Positions 32,800-44,419 of a stretch of DNA of 64,000 nt are shown piece after piece. This DNA is from Aradus depressus (taxonomy: Eukaryota > Arthropoda > Insecta > Hemiptera > Aradidae): NCBI GenBank assembly GCA_963662175.1, contig OY759219.1, positions 24,966,908 to 25,030,907 of the forward strand, given 5' to 3'. Every line of letters begins with the position of its first letter. Position 1 is the stretch's first letter. The translations under genes and the position numbers were made by a program. The notes below the pieces were generated by a model. It did not search any database and was not told the origin of the DNA. It worked only from the letters and a program-made list of their open reading frames with translations.

Positions 32800-33790
32800 C
32801 CTCTTCTACACGTAAGTTTTTCTAAAATATCAATCGCACCCGCCCTGGATCTGCCCGCTATTGGAGGGTAGGTGATTGGTGCTAGTTTTACATAACGCTA
32901 AAAGAGGATGACGATGTGTAGAGATCATGTGTTGGTTCATGTTGAGTGGTGTTGTCCTGATCCAAGCTCGCCTCCAGAGAACCTTGGCGGTAGATGTGCC
33001 ATCTCATCTCTAACGGCGAGTCTCTCTACATTCCAAGCTGAGGTCAGCCCCATCCCTGGGTCACCACACTACTACTGCCCATCTCTTCTTGACTCTCATC
33101 TCTATTGGTTCCAATTGCCGAATTGGTTCCTGAGTCACATTCAAATTGGTTCTGGTGAATCATGTTGGTGTGCCATCTCATCTCTTATGGTAGGTTTTTG
33201 CCAAAGTGAGGTCAGGGTGAATGAGGGATGATAAAAAAATTAAAAAATTGGTTACAGTGAGAAGGAGAAGATGATCTAAAAGAAATACCTGCGGGAAGTG
33301 TGGTGTGTGTGAGTATCGGGATGATGCCGCATGATGAAGGGCTCTGTACTAAAAAAAAATCGTACAGACTCATAGCTTAACGTCCTATCAGGACGGCCTG
33401 CTCATGGTATTATGCTGCTAGATAAACTGGGACACTGTCTGCATCGGGGACGCAACCGCAGTGGGGTACCTGAAACGTCTTGTGCCTGCTGTAGGGGGTG
33501 TATGGGCACTAGGGTATAGAAATGACAACCAAATACACAACGTGTCGAACGCGGAGGCGTCATAGGCATGTAACCGTCAAATTTCTGCAACAAATTACAC
33601 ACGTGTAAGCCTTTTAACCTTTTAACCTGAAGAGCACCGGTTTGAGTTCGATGGTATTACGGTTGTAAAGGTTGAGCGATATTAGTGTTACATAAATACG
33701 TTACATGCGATTTTAGCAAGCCACCCCTTACTCACCGAAATGAAAGACGTTTCATTAATATGAAGATGGCTGATGTAGTGAGAAGTGATT
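32800..33790. other. Unclassified; short SINE scrap at 33357-33408
   Basis: The frame 32908-33231 (107 codons) is the longest. It contains 'WCAISSLMVG' and 'GRCAISSLTAS' from a short internal direct repeat (about 33000 and 33170: 'tgccatctcatctct'). No domain known. 33357-33408 matches the SINE body in reverse. Confidence 0.35.
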
Positions 33791-33792
33791 AT

Positions 33793-34146
33793 TTTACAGG
33801 ATGTCAAATATAAGATAGTCTGACCTCTCACAGATTTTTATTGGTAGTAATACCTAGCCGGCTTTCGAGGTTTTCCTCATCATCAGGCAGTCTGATAAAA
33901 AAAATTAAAAATTTTGAATAGAACTAAATAATATAATAAAAATAAATAAATAACAATCTAAAACATTAACAATTTAAAATATCATGGATGGGGACAGACG
34001 AGTTATCCCTGTCCACCATCTGAATCACAACTGCTTTTTTTTATCAGACTGCCTGATGATGAGGGAAACCTCGAAAGACGGCTAACTATTACTACCAATA
34101 AAAATCTGTGAGAGGTCAGACTATCTTATATTTGACATCCTGTGAA
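33793..34146. repeat. Palindromic repeat with paired hammerhead-like cores
   Basis: Arms 33793-33905 and 34034-34146, inverted and nearly identical, around 128 bases of spacer. Left core on minus strand 33863-33886 and right core on plus strand 34053-34076: CTGATGA, T, GAGG, four A-rich bases, CCTC, GAAA. Both face outward. Confidence 0.8.
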
Positions 34147-34236
34147 AGACGTTTCACGTCAAAATATTATTATTAGCAAATCTAGAGGCGTAGGTGATGA
34201 GGGGCGGCGTAGGTGAAATGCAAGGAGGTTCGGAGA

Positions 34237-34319
34237 GAGGATGGATGAGTGAGGTGGGAGGTGTGTGGTGAGGATGGATGAGTGAGGTGGGAGGTGTGTG
34301 GTGAGGATGGATACGTGAG
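34237..34319. repeat. 33-bp minisatellite, about 2.5 copies
   Basis: GAGGATGGATGAGTGAGGTG starts at 34237 and 34270, with a partial third copy at 34303. G-rich on the plus strand. Confidence 0.9.
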
Positions 34320-34584
34320 AGTGTTTCTCATATGTTTATACTTTACTATGAAATATATATTATATATTTAAATATTGATAATATATTTTTAAATATTGAT
34401 ATTATGGTGTATCGATGTCATGAATTGATATTTTTTTGATACATAATATTGATATTATCTTTTTTATATGAATCCCTATTAGTTTTCATCTTCCACCACA
34501 TCTCGGGCGGTCGGCGCCATTGGTTAACACGCTACAATTGCCTACTTCCTCCAACGAACACCTGAACAATTGGTTCCTGTTAGG

Positions 34585-34660
34585 GATGGACAATGGTCGA
34601 TAGTTGGCCACTATCGATAGTCCGATACTATCAGTGGAAAACTATCAAATATTATATTAT
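34585..34660. repeat. Solo hAT-like end with ATCGATAG motifs
   Basis: TTAGGGATGGACAATGGTCG followed by ACTATCGATAGT. Resembles the complement of the end at 40785-40830 (CCCATCCTTA). The flanking 8-mers do not match, so I treat these as separate ends. Confidence 0.5.
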
Positions 34661-34939
34661 AATATGATTATTTTATTTTTATTTTTTCATGTACATTTAC
34701 ATAATTTAAATTATTCTATGCTACGGAGGATGAAAGGATAATAGAAAGAATAAAAATATCAATCGAATAAGTATTTGTTCTTTCAAATCGAACTTTGATT
34801 TTATGAAAATAACGTTTTCTGTCAAAAATAATCGCACTAATTGGCGAGGATATTAACACAATAATTAAAGTACAATGGCATTAGATTCAACAATTTTTAT
34901 TTCAATCAACAACTTTTATAAAACTATATATATATATAT

Positions 34940-35670
<731 letters not shown>

Positions 35671-35744
35671 ATATCTCTGCGAAAATGTTAACTATCATAA
35701 CGAATGTAACGATATGTGAATTCGAAACACCAAAAAATAATTAA

Positions 35745-36215
35745 TTTTCAGGGGAATCTTTCAATGGGGGAATCAAAAACCTCAATAGCTTCCAATGTAA
35801 TGAATTTATCATAAAATTTCAAATTTAAATTCAAAATGTCATGGCGATGGCACTTATTAATTTTTCGAGAAATCGGGAGAAGAAAAGGGGGCTCAACTCA
35901 AACACCTTAAGAACTGCCAATTTAATGAATGTATCGACATAAAATTTTATATTTGAATTCAAACTCACATAAGGATGTTACCTATGATTTTTCAGAGAAA
36001 TCCTACGAAGGGAAGGGGGAGTTTAGGTAAAGGGCTCAATAACTATCGATGTAATGAATTTATCGATACAAAATTTAGTATGAGTATTCAGAACCCCCTA
36101 TGTAAGTCCACTATAGATGTTTAGCTCGAAGGGTCTACTGGTTTTGAAGGAGGGGACGAAAAATTAATTGATTATATCGTTCTGGGGAAGTAAATTGCCA
36201 GTGATTCACAGACGA
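35745..36215 (+). repeat. Modular dispersed repeat, three tandem modules
   Basis: The module mark 'aatgaattTatc' or 'aatgaatgtatc' occurs near 35800, 35927 and 36053, a spacing of about 126 bp. Ends with 'ctggggaagtaaattgccag'. Confidence 0.7.
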
Positions 36216-36861
36216 CTTTTAGCTTTGATTCAACGCTTTTCAACATCAGATAAAACTGAATTCAGACCGGTAATTCTGTCCCTGTGTGAGATAGCAACTA
36301 ATTATGTTCTCAGGACTTGGAGAAGTTATAAATTACGTTGTATCTTCATGCTTACTGAACGGCAGTTTTCATTTAACCAGTTAGTGAATGAGAAGGTCAG
36401 TGACAAGTATGTAGTGTTTTCTTTTTTTTTACTTCCCCAAGCCATAAGGGACGTTATGTAATCGACTATTCGATGATGAGTTTTCAATCCTTTTCGACTC
36501 ACTATCCCAAAAATAAAAAATAAAAATTCATCTCTATGTGTGTCGATGAACAAGATAACGCCTCATAGAATATATAGACAAGAAATGTGTGTGTATTCAA
36601 ATATAATATGTATTAAAAGTGGGCAGTCTGGGCCAGAATAACATTCATGTAACCTCCTCGCTGGTTATCCAGTGCCTCTTAGATATCAGTGGTCCCTAAT
36701 CGTTGTTTACTGCCTCCTTTCTTCTTATAGATTACCTTGACACTGGTTACTCAGATAAAAGTTATGTTTTGAATAGTTCCCCTCCCCCCTTTTTTTTTTA
36801 TTGGTTCAATCTATTTGTCTGAATTTTCTTCTGCCATTTTTTAAAAATCTAAGCGTCTGGA

Positions 36862-37110
36862 TGAAATGAAATGAAAATTTTTTCTGCGACCGAGGTTCCC
36901 TAATAATAAATACATCAGAGTCAAAAAGAAAAGAAACAATTAAATGAAGTGTCTGAAATAAATACAAAAATAAAATAGTTAGTGCTACAGTGGAAAAAAC
37001 TAGACCCCAATAAATAGGTAATACATAAATGAAAAATTAAAATGAATAGCTTAATTATAAAGATGACAAAAATAAATTTATCTACATAATTAGATACTGA
37101 ATAAAATACA
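36862..37110 (-). repeat. LINE-like AT-rich 3' UTR, minus strand
   Basis: 'aaatgaaatgaaaatttttt' then 'cgaccgaggttccctaataa', the reverse of 11340-11395. Confidence 0.5.
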
Positions 37111-37149
37111 TTTAGGAACCAACCGTAGAATATAAAGTTAAATGTCCGA

Positions 37150-37500
37150 ATTACATTAACAATAATAATATTTATTTACGTTAAACCATAACATTGTAAT
37201 AGGTTACATCATAGAAATGTATACATTAAGATAGCTTATAAATTAGATACATAAATTAACTCTTAGAGTCTGACATATATGGATTAGTATTATCAATACT
37301 ATTAAAAAATAAAATGAAATGAATACTTGAAAATATGAGTACGAAAACAATAATATTATACAGAGATACATACAGATTAATAAAGAATATAATGAATCCA
37401 GTAGATACAATTTTTGATAACTTTTGACATTTCGGGGTGTTCTTACATACGATACGAAATTGTAAACAGCCAGAACCCCACAATGACGTGACGTTCATAA
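37150..37500 (-). repeat. Repeat of the hammerhead-like family, degenerate
   Basis: 'acgttaaaccataacattg' and 'tagcttataaattagatac' match 20830-20945; a decayed core lies at about 37425-37450 ('catttcggggtgttcttaca'). Confidence 0.45.
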
Positions 37501-37550
37501 GAGAAGGTGAGAACTAAAAAACCTTAATAGCTACCAATGGAATGGATGTA

Positions 37551-37780
37551 TCTGGGAGGTAAAATAAACATAAGCATGCCGTCTTTCGGAAGGGACGTTA
37601 AAGCGATGGTCCCGAGCCTGTACTATGTCAGGTACTCGTTATAGACAATTAAGGGTAGACAAAATTTAGGACTCCCACAGTGGAGTCGGGCTCATGTCCA
37701 GAGTGACGAAAATACCGCTCTGGTAGTAGGCGATATGACCTCGTAGTTAAAGCCCGGGCATGTCATAAAACCTAACCTAT
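37551..37780 (+). mobile_element. SINE family A, head missing, CCTAACC tail
   Basis: From TCTGGGAGGTAAAATAAACA to TCATAAAACCTAACCTA. It lies in the same place as the SINE at 13766-14053 relative to the downstream segmental repeat. Confidence 0.85.
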
Positions 37781-38340
37781 ATTTTGTGCTCGTGTTTTTA
37801 AAACATACAATTAAAGATAATTTTTCTTTATTTTTTATTAAGTGTTTCACTGTATCCCTGTAAAAAAAAAGTCAAATATCAGTGTTTTAGACGTTCGCTC
37901 GATTTATACGAAAACGTCCTTTCGAAAAATAGGTTCTTACCAAGAAAGTTTCTTAATAATTTTGATACGACCAATGAAATAGAGCCCCAAAGAATGTAAA
38001 ATGGATTTTTATAGAAAATATTTCAAAGTAATTTTTGTATCAAACAAAATTGTAAAATATGTTTTTATTATTGGTATTTTTTTTTTTTTTTTATCAAAAA
38101 GAATAAAGAAGATGCATTTACAATGTCGATACGTTCAGTTATATTGGAAGTTAGTGAGTCGATTCCTCTTTCTCTGATCCCCTCTTTCCTTCGAGGGATT
38201 ACGCGGAAAATTAATTGGTACCATCATTATGGGGTTTTGAATGTAAATATAAAATTTTATGTCAATACATTCCTTACATCGGCAATTATTGGGATTTATA
38301 AGTTGAGGCCCCCTCCGATCCTTATAGGAATTTACGTATG
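37780..38340. repeat. Segmental repeat copy 2
   Basis: Matches 14050-14755 with small deletions and a T run at about 38080. See 13690-14810. Confidence 0.7.
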
Positions 38341-38344
38341 AAAG

Positions 38345-38660
38345 CCCGGGCCTGAATCATAATTTATTCTTGTCCCACCCAATCGTCCAGCTCCCTTGGC
38401 ATGTTGGCTCATTGGAGAATGCCTTGTTCCCTGAGAAGGTTTCAGAGGTTCCAGAAGAGAGACAGACAGTGAGGCGGGACCCAGGGCTGCTGTCTGGTCT
38501 AAACATCCTGTCATCTGGTAGACACAAATCAGGTCCGATGTCCTGCGGCTCTTCTTTATATGACACCACCCGCCACCGACGGCTTCTTAATTAGTCACCA
38601 GAGAGTTCCACTCTCCGAGGAAGGTAGTCAAGCAACGGATACACTCACAAGAAAAAAAAA
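38345..38660. other. GC-richer stretch, no supported gene
   Basis: Frames on both strands (38332-38594) overlap heavily; none has a known motif. Bordered by a 12-base SINE scrap (AAAGCCCGGGCC) at 38341. Confidence 0.35.
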
Positions 38661-38929
38661 TAGACGTTGAATCACCGACATTCTACTTCCCCAGCAAAAA
38701 AAAATAACATTTTGTTAACTCAAAAATTATTAAAAATTGTAATTATTTGAAGATAATTGTTTCCCCAAACCTGATATTGAGGGTAACATCTGTGAGAGAT
38801 CTGACTAAATATTTATTTTATATAATTAGAAAAATTGTTCTTAGCTACCTCGAGAGCAAGGGAAAATTAAAATTCGATGCAGAGTTTTCAACGGAATTTT
38901 ATGTTTTCCGACCTTCAAATATGAAGAAA

Positions 38930-40015
38930 AAAAAACTCGTCGGTAAATCACTGGCAATTAACATCCCCAGAACAAAATAATCAATTTTTTTGCTCCCCCT
39001 CCAAAACCAGTCGACTATTTGCGCTAATATTCAACAGTTGACTTACAAAGGGGCTCCTAAATCCTTATACTAAATTTTGTGTTGATAAATTAATTAAATT
39101 GGAAGTTATTAGGGTTTTTAAATTGAGCCCCCTCCCCTGAATCCTTTCCTTCAGTCAATATTGCTGAAATTTGAAAGGTTATGTTCTCTTTGGGTTTTGA
39201 CTTTAAATATGAAATTTCATGTCGTTACATTCATTATATTAGCAGTTATTAGGGTTTTTGTGTGATCCTCACTTCCCTTCTGCCAATTCTGCTGAAAATT
39301 GATAAGTGTCGTCCTTTTGTAGTTTTGAATACACATATGAAATTTTGTATCGATATATTTAAAATAAAATAATAAAAATAAAATAGCTTTATTGACATTC
39401 TTTTAGAACAAATGCCTCTCCTTTTGGAGGTTTTGAATCTACTCTTTTAACAGAAGAAATCAGAAAAGCATTTAATGATTGTTCCTAAATTAAATTAAAT
39501 TATTTCTTAAGTAAAACTGTTACTTATTGATTAAAAATAAAATAAGAATAAAACAAGATAGAACAAAACAAAAGCAAAAAGTAAAAATGAGGGTTATGTC
39601 TTAAATAGTACTGTTACACATTTGTTCCATCTTTCTCTGTTGCTGGCCACTGTGCACCATCCATCCCCTATTCTCTCCACTATCTCGTCCCTCCACCGCA
39701 GTCCAGGTCTTCCTTTTCCTCTTCTTCTGTGTCTAGGAATCCATTCAATGCAGACTTTAGCCCATCGTCGAGGATCGATATCGATATCGATTGAAAAAGA
39801 AAAGGTCGTCGTAAGAGGGTTCTGAATTCACATATAAAATTACGTGTCGATACATTCATTTTACCGGGAGTTTTCATAGAAATACAGAACGACAGACTTT
39901 GTATTCATATTTTGAATCTAGAGGTCGGAAAACATGAAATTCCGTTGAAAACCCACTTCGAATTTTTGACCGATTACATAGGTAACTTCTATACTTCGTA
40001 TAGCTGGGAAAGTAA
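38930..40015 (-). repeat. Modular dispersed repeat, minus, interrupted
   Basis: Modules at about 39080, 39225 and 39345, then resuming at 39820 ('tgtcgatacattcatttta') and ending 'tatagctgggaaagt' near 40012. The intervening 39360-39815 is unrelated AT-rich sequence followed by a GC-richer LINE-like piece (39600-39790). Confidence 0.6.
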
Positions 40016-40429
40016 ACATGCCTGCCTTTGTGTTTCAGACAGTGTGAGACTTCTCTAATGACGACATCTATTAATTTTCATCCACACTGACCAGGGAAGG
40101 GGGGATTACGGAAGATGCTTAACTAAAAAATTGTTTTAACTGCCATCGACACAAAATTTCATATGTAAATTCAAATGGGATCTGCGCGTGGTGTGGGTAC
40201 GTTTTCTACACACTTTACTGGTTGGCTATGCAGAATGGTTGTTTGAGGGATGGATGCTATTTCACGGCTGGTCCGTGACTGACCTGCCTCGGTTTATGAC
40301 TTAATCTCCTCATCTGGTCGTCACTTCACAGTCTAACAGAGTCTTAACACAACACACTGCCTACAACACTATCCCTCTAACCTAAACAGGATTCGTGCAT
40401 TCGATTCTAAATTTTGTATTTTTTGTAGA

Positions 40430-40500
40430 CTGCCTGATGATGTCACCTCGAAAGCCGGATACTATATTATGATAAAATCTGTGACAGATCCTATTACATT
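40430..40500 (+). repeat. Hammerhead-like core, stem deleted
   Basis: CTGATGA at 40434-40440, then TGTCACCTCGAAAGCCGG: the 5' strand of the stem is deleted while CCTC-GAAA remains. Confidence 0.5.
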
Positions 40501-40529
40501 TTACATCCTCAGCTGTTGAGTTTGCAATG

Positions 40530-40830
40530 GAATGAGAAATTATGTCTATCTGTGTCTATTCGTGAACACGATAACTCTCGATAGAATGATGATAATGAAT
40601 TATCTCATATTTAAGAAAGGCAGAAATTAACTTTTCGAGAAATTGGAAGGGAAGGTTCCTCAGAGGAAGATGGCTAAATTAATACGACACAAAATTTACT
40701 ATAAGGGTTCAAAAGCCATTCCTTTCATCAAAGTAAAAATTCTAAAACATATCCCCTTTAATGAAGGAAAATTTACATCGTTAGTTCGTTAGACTATCAA
40801 TAGTACTATCGATTATCGCCCATCCTTACT
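40530..40830. repeat. Modular repeat piece and solo hAT-like end
   Basis: 'tctgtctgtgtctattcgtg' family piece to about 40745, then GACTATCAATAGTACTATCG and CCCATCCTTA at 40785-40828, a hAT-like terminus. Confidence 0.45.
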
Positions 40831-41235
40831 GGTTACTCGGTATGATCATAAAGATACTGTCGCTTCTATCAAACATTGGTAATATGACTGTTTATGTCCC
40901 AACCCTGGTGAACGCATACATCGCCATTTGACTACATCCAAGGTCTTTTCCGTACTTCTCTGTAATTACTTCAGTGTACCGACCAATACATTATTTTTTC
41001 TTCCTTACATTTTTTTTTTTTACACTGGTTGACGATAGTTTGTCCTTTCTGTTCGGTATAATTGTCTGTAATGCAGCGTAGAGAACAATGTGGAAGCCTC
41101 TCCCATATCAACCTTCTTGCATTCTAATCATGACGCCTTATGATATTAATATTTATTTAAGTTAAACCATAACATGGTAATAGGATAAGTTACAAAAATG
41201 TATACATTAATATAAATTTTGAATTAGCCATAGAT

Positions 41236-41405
41236 AGCTTCTAGGTCATATCGCTAATAGCAGAGCGCTTTTTCATCGCTCTGATGGACATAAGCCTGAC
41301 TCTACTATGGGTCCTTCTTTAACGAGTTTCTGACATCGTACAGACTCAGGACGGCTTCTGTCGCGTTTCGAACCCGCGATCTTGAGCTAAGTAAGCTTGC
41401 ACGCT
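41236..41405 (-). mobile_element. SINE family A, minus strand, shortened
   Basis: 'aggtcatatcgctaatagca' through 'gtttcgaacccgcgatcttg' to 'gcacgctcc'. The middle is deleted. A 28-bp direct repeat (ATCACATTGTACGAAATATA core) follows at 41411-41465. Confidence 0.75.
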
Positions 41406-41984
41406 CCTCTGATCACATTGTACGAAATATAGAAATCAGATCACATTGTACGAAATATAGAAAAAAAAGAAACTAAATATTAATCAAAGTAAAAATAATT
41501 ATGAAAAATAATGCATACAAATAATTAACCTAATAGTAATGAAATAAATTGGTAAGTAACTAATAAAATAATGATATTTGGGTTCCTCCATACCTGGATT
41601 GGAAGATAGCAAGTCCATCGTGAAGTCTTCATGTCTCTAAGAAAACTCCCGTGGTCTAATGTAATGTGTTAAAGTCTTCCTCTATGATTGTATCTTGACC
41701 GAAAATGTGGAATCTCGTCCAAGCATATCCTCGGCAACTACTCACGAAGTGAGCTGCCGTCTCATCTCTTCCACATCTCTCATAGGTTTTTTTTTTTTTT
41801 TTTAATAATTTATTTATTTATATTTATTTATTTATTTTATTTTTTCATTTTTTTATCTGTCATAGGTGGGTGGGACTGTCCTTGAGACTCCTACAACGTG
41901 TAGGTGTCTGTTGAAGGCACCGTAACCTGTGAAGATTCCTATCAGTTGCGGAAGCTCACCCAGGAACATCTTCGACTGTCTCCA

Positions 41985-42702
41985 CAGGGGCGTGACCAGG
42001 GGGGGAGGGGGGGGGGGGGGGCAAAAACCAAGATAAAAATTAAATAAATTAAAAAAATAGTTTTTATTAAAAATGGATTGCTTGCAAGTTACCAATAGGA
42101 TCTTCACATTTCTCGTGCGTCTGATTCCTAAATAAGCAATCAGCTGTTCCAAGTGCAGGGCGCAGGCGCCAGGCTGCTATGCGCTGTTACTGTTCACTGT
42201 GTTCGTGTTCACGCAACTCAGTTTCTTAGTTTGTCTCTTTTGAGTCTTTGTGAAGTCTGAGTCTAACAGATCCGTTCCGTTTTGGCTGTTTTTCATATAT
42301 TACATTTATTTAAATATATACGAATTAATCATTTCATTTCCTCGCTCAAAATCGTCATTTAAGTTATACTTTATACTCTTAAAGGTGATTTTACATGCGC
42401 AGTAAAAATGCAAAGCGCAGCAGCAGCAAATGCACGCTTTTGGCTGTGAGTCATTTAATTCGAAAAGCACAGAAACCACAGCGTGCATTTGCTGCTGCTG
42501 CGCTTTGCATTTTTGCTGCTCATGTAAAGTCAGCTTAAGTATTACAGTCAGTGGTTACCTCAGAGGGAGCTTCTAGGGGTCCGAGTCTCCCAAATGAATA
42601 ACAAAAAGTCTGCAGCGCTAACCACGAAAACTGCGGGCTGGGCTCCCAGGAGTCCCCACCCCTGTAGCCTAACCCCCTCCCCCCCCCCCCCCCCCCCCCC
42701 GG
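41985..42702. mobile_element. CAGGGGCG-type hAT element, copy 2, right end lost
   Basis: Left end CAGGGGCGTGACCAGGGGGG, opposite orientation to copy 1. Contains the internal palindrome and the block 'gtccgagtctcccaaatgaa'. It stops in a C run followed at once by CGGGGTATAAGG; the terminal GGCTACGCCCCTG is missing. Carries an extra 120-bp segment (about 42150-42290) not in copy 1. Confidence 0.8.
42385..42540. repeat. Internal palindromic MITE, copy 2
   Basis: CTTAAAGGTGATTTTACATG at the left and the complement of CTTAAGCTGACTTTACATG at the right, around the CAGCAGCAG arms. Confidence 0.75.
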
Positions 42703-42709
42703 GGTATAA

Positions 42710-43190
42710 GGAAAGTTATGTAAACGGTCAAAAATTCAATGCGGTTTTCTACGGAATATCATTCCGTATCTTCACATTCCATATATAAAAAAATGTTATA
42801 TATTAATGCAGAAACCCCCAGGACAATATTATCACCCTAATCCAACAAAGGAGAGGAGAATTAGGGAAGGCTTTTAAGAACTTTAATAACTGCCGATAGA
42901 ATGAATGTATTGACACGAAATTTTATATGTGGCACTGAAATCCTATAAAGACAACACCGTTTGATTTATAGCTAAATCGGCCAAAGGGAAGAGGGTTTAG
43001 GGAGAGGCTTAACTCAAAATTCTTATAACAGCCGTTATAAAGAAAATATCGACATAAAATATCATATGTGAATTCAAAACCCTATATGAACTACATTTTT
43101 TAATTTTCAGCAGATTCGGTAGAAGGGAAGGGGGGAATCAGACGGGGGACTCAACTGAAAAACCCCAACATACTACATAATGTTCACATA
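42710..43190 (+). repeat. Modular dispersed repeat, three modules
   Basis: 'caaaaattcaatgcggtttt', modules near 42905, 43040 and 43170, each with 'tcgacataaaatatc'-like marks. Confidence 0.65.
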
Positions 43191-43199
43191 AAGCCCGGG

Positions 43200-43725
43200 C
43201 ATCACAATAATTATAGATGGGTATTGATTTTACTGGTTACCGCCTGCTCCAACGCTAGCTTGAAACGCCTCTGAGCAGTACTCTAGAATAATTCTTTTGA
43301 GAAGTAAAATTTAATGTCTTCATGGATTAAAAAACCTGTTAAAGATGAGAATTGTGGAGGCTGTCTTGCGTTCTCACAGTCGAACCACATGTTTTCTCAT
43401 GGATCGAATTGACTCTCAAAATATTTCTTCAAATGTCATCTCAACTAAATTTATGCTCTTCGATGCCAAGTGTAAAACATTTTTTCAAGTGCTATTTTAA
43501 TTTTTTTTTCGTTTCATTCGACCTCTTGAAAGAGGTCCTTCTGTCCGACTTTCAGACTATGAAGACAGTGGACAATGCTCCCAAATGGTGCTCTTCAGAC
43601 GAGAAGGTGTTGACTGCCTCACAAGATATATGGGACAGTCCGGCTGTCACAACACTATTGTACGGGACAGTATGGGGTCTTTCTTGGGGGAAACGCGGTT
43701 TCTTTCATACCTAACCAGTTTTTTT
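43200..43725. other. Unclassified, 120-codon frame without a match
   Basis: The frame 43352-43714 has no motif I recognise and starts in GC-poor DNA. It could be part of an old element; no gene is claimed. Confidence 0.3.
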
Positions 43726-43829
43726 GGTAACCAATATTGAGTTGGGCGTATCCTCAATAAAATTTCTAAGGATCTTCAGACGGTTTAAGGCTACTAAAGA
43801 TGTTCTTGAATGTATAGATTCAGCTATGT

Positions 43830-44003
43830 ATAGGGGAAGTTATGTAATTGGTCAACAATTTGAATATAAGTTTTCAACGGAATTTCATGTTTTCCGACCT
43901 CTAGATTCTAAATATGAAAAAAAAAAATACTGTCTGTCTGTGTCTGTGAATACGACATCTCCCTATATAATGAATGTATCCACACGAAATTTCAATATGT
44001 GAT
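43830..44003 (+). repeat. Modular dispersed repeat
   Basis: 'ggggaagttatgtaattggt' to 'acacgaaatttcaatatgtg'. Confidence 0.6.
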
Positions 44004-44019
44004 ATTTTGAGAACTTTTG

Positions 44020-44415
44020 TCAAATGAATCAAAAAGAAGAGCAACACGTTTTTGTCAAGTTTTCTGTGGTGTTGGGTAAAACTTTTATAGAAACTTTTCA
44101 GATGTTGCAAGAGGCTTTTGGAGATGAATGTCTGGGTCGATCACGGAGTCATGAGTGGTACAAGGGGGAGTTGTCTATTACAAATTTCTTTTACGAGGTG
44201 AAACAATTGATCGTTTTCGTTACGTTGAAACACTGAGACATTTGCGCGAAGCTTGAGGAGGAAGTGATCTGAGCTGTGGCTAAGTGGGGATTGGGTGCTG
44301 CATCATGACAACGCGCCTGTTCATTCTGCTTTGCTCATTCGCTATTATTGCACAAAAAAAATTATCACAATAAAGATTTAAAAAATCAGTCCTGGAACTT
44401 TTTGATCACCCCTCG
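44020..44415 (+). pseudogene. Mariner-like transposase remnant with right end
   Basis: The frame 44024-44236 begins 'NQKEEQHVFVKFSVVLGK', then 'ETFQMLQEAFGDECLGRS' and 'SHEWYK', the helix-turn-helix opening of mariner-type transposases (KxxxxxFLxxEAxG...WYKRF). It then skips most of the DDE domain. In another frame, 44268-44340 gives 'ELWLSGDWVLHHDNAPVH', the second catalytic aspartate motif (HDNAPxH). The right terminal sequence, read inward, is CGAGGGGTGATCAAAAAGTT, next to a TA (44416-44417). The left end is missing. It is internally deleted and frameshifted, so inactive. Found by motif pattern, not by search. Confidence 0.8.
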
Positions 44416-44419
44416 TATT

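Noticed and set aside
32908..33231. 107-codon open frame with cysteines
   Set aside because: Contains an internal direct repeat and no recognisable zinc-finger spacing; nothing supports expression.
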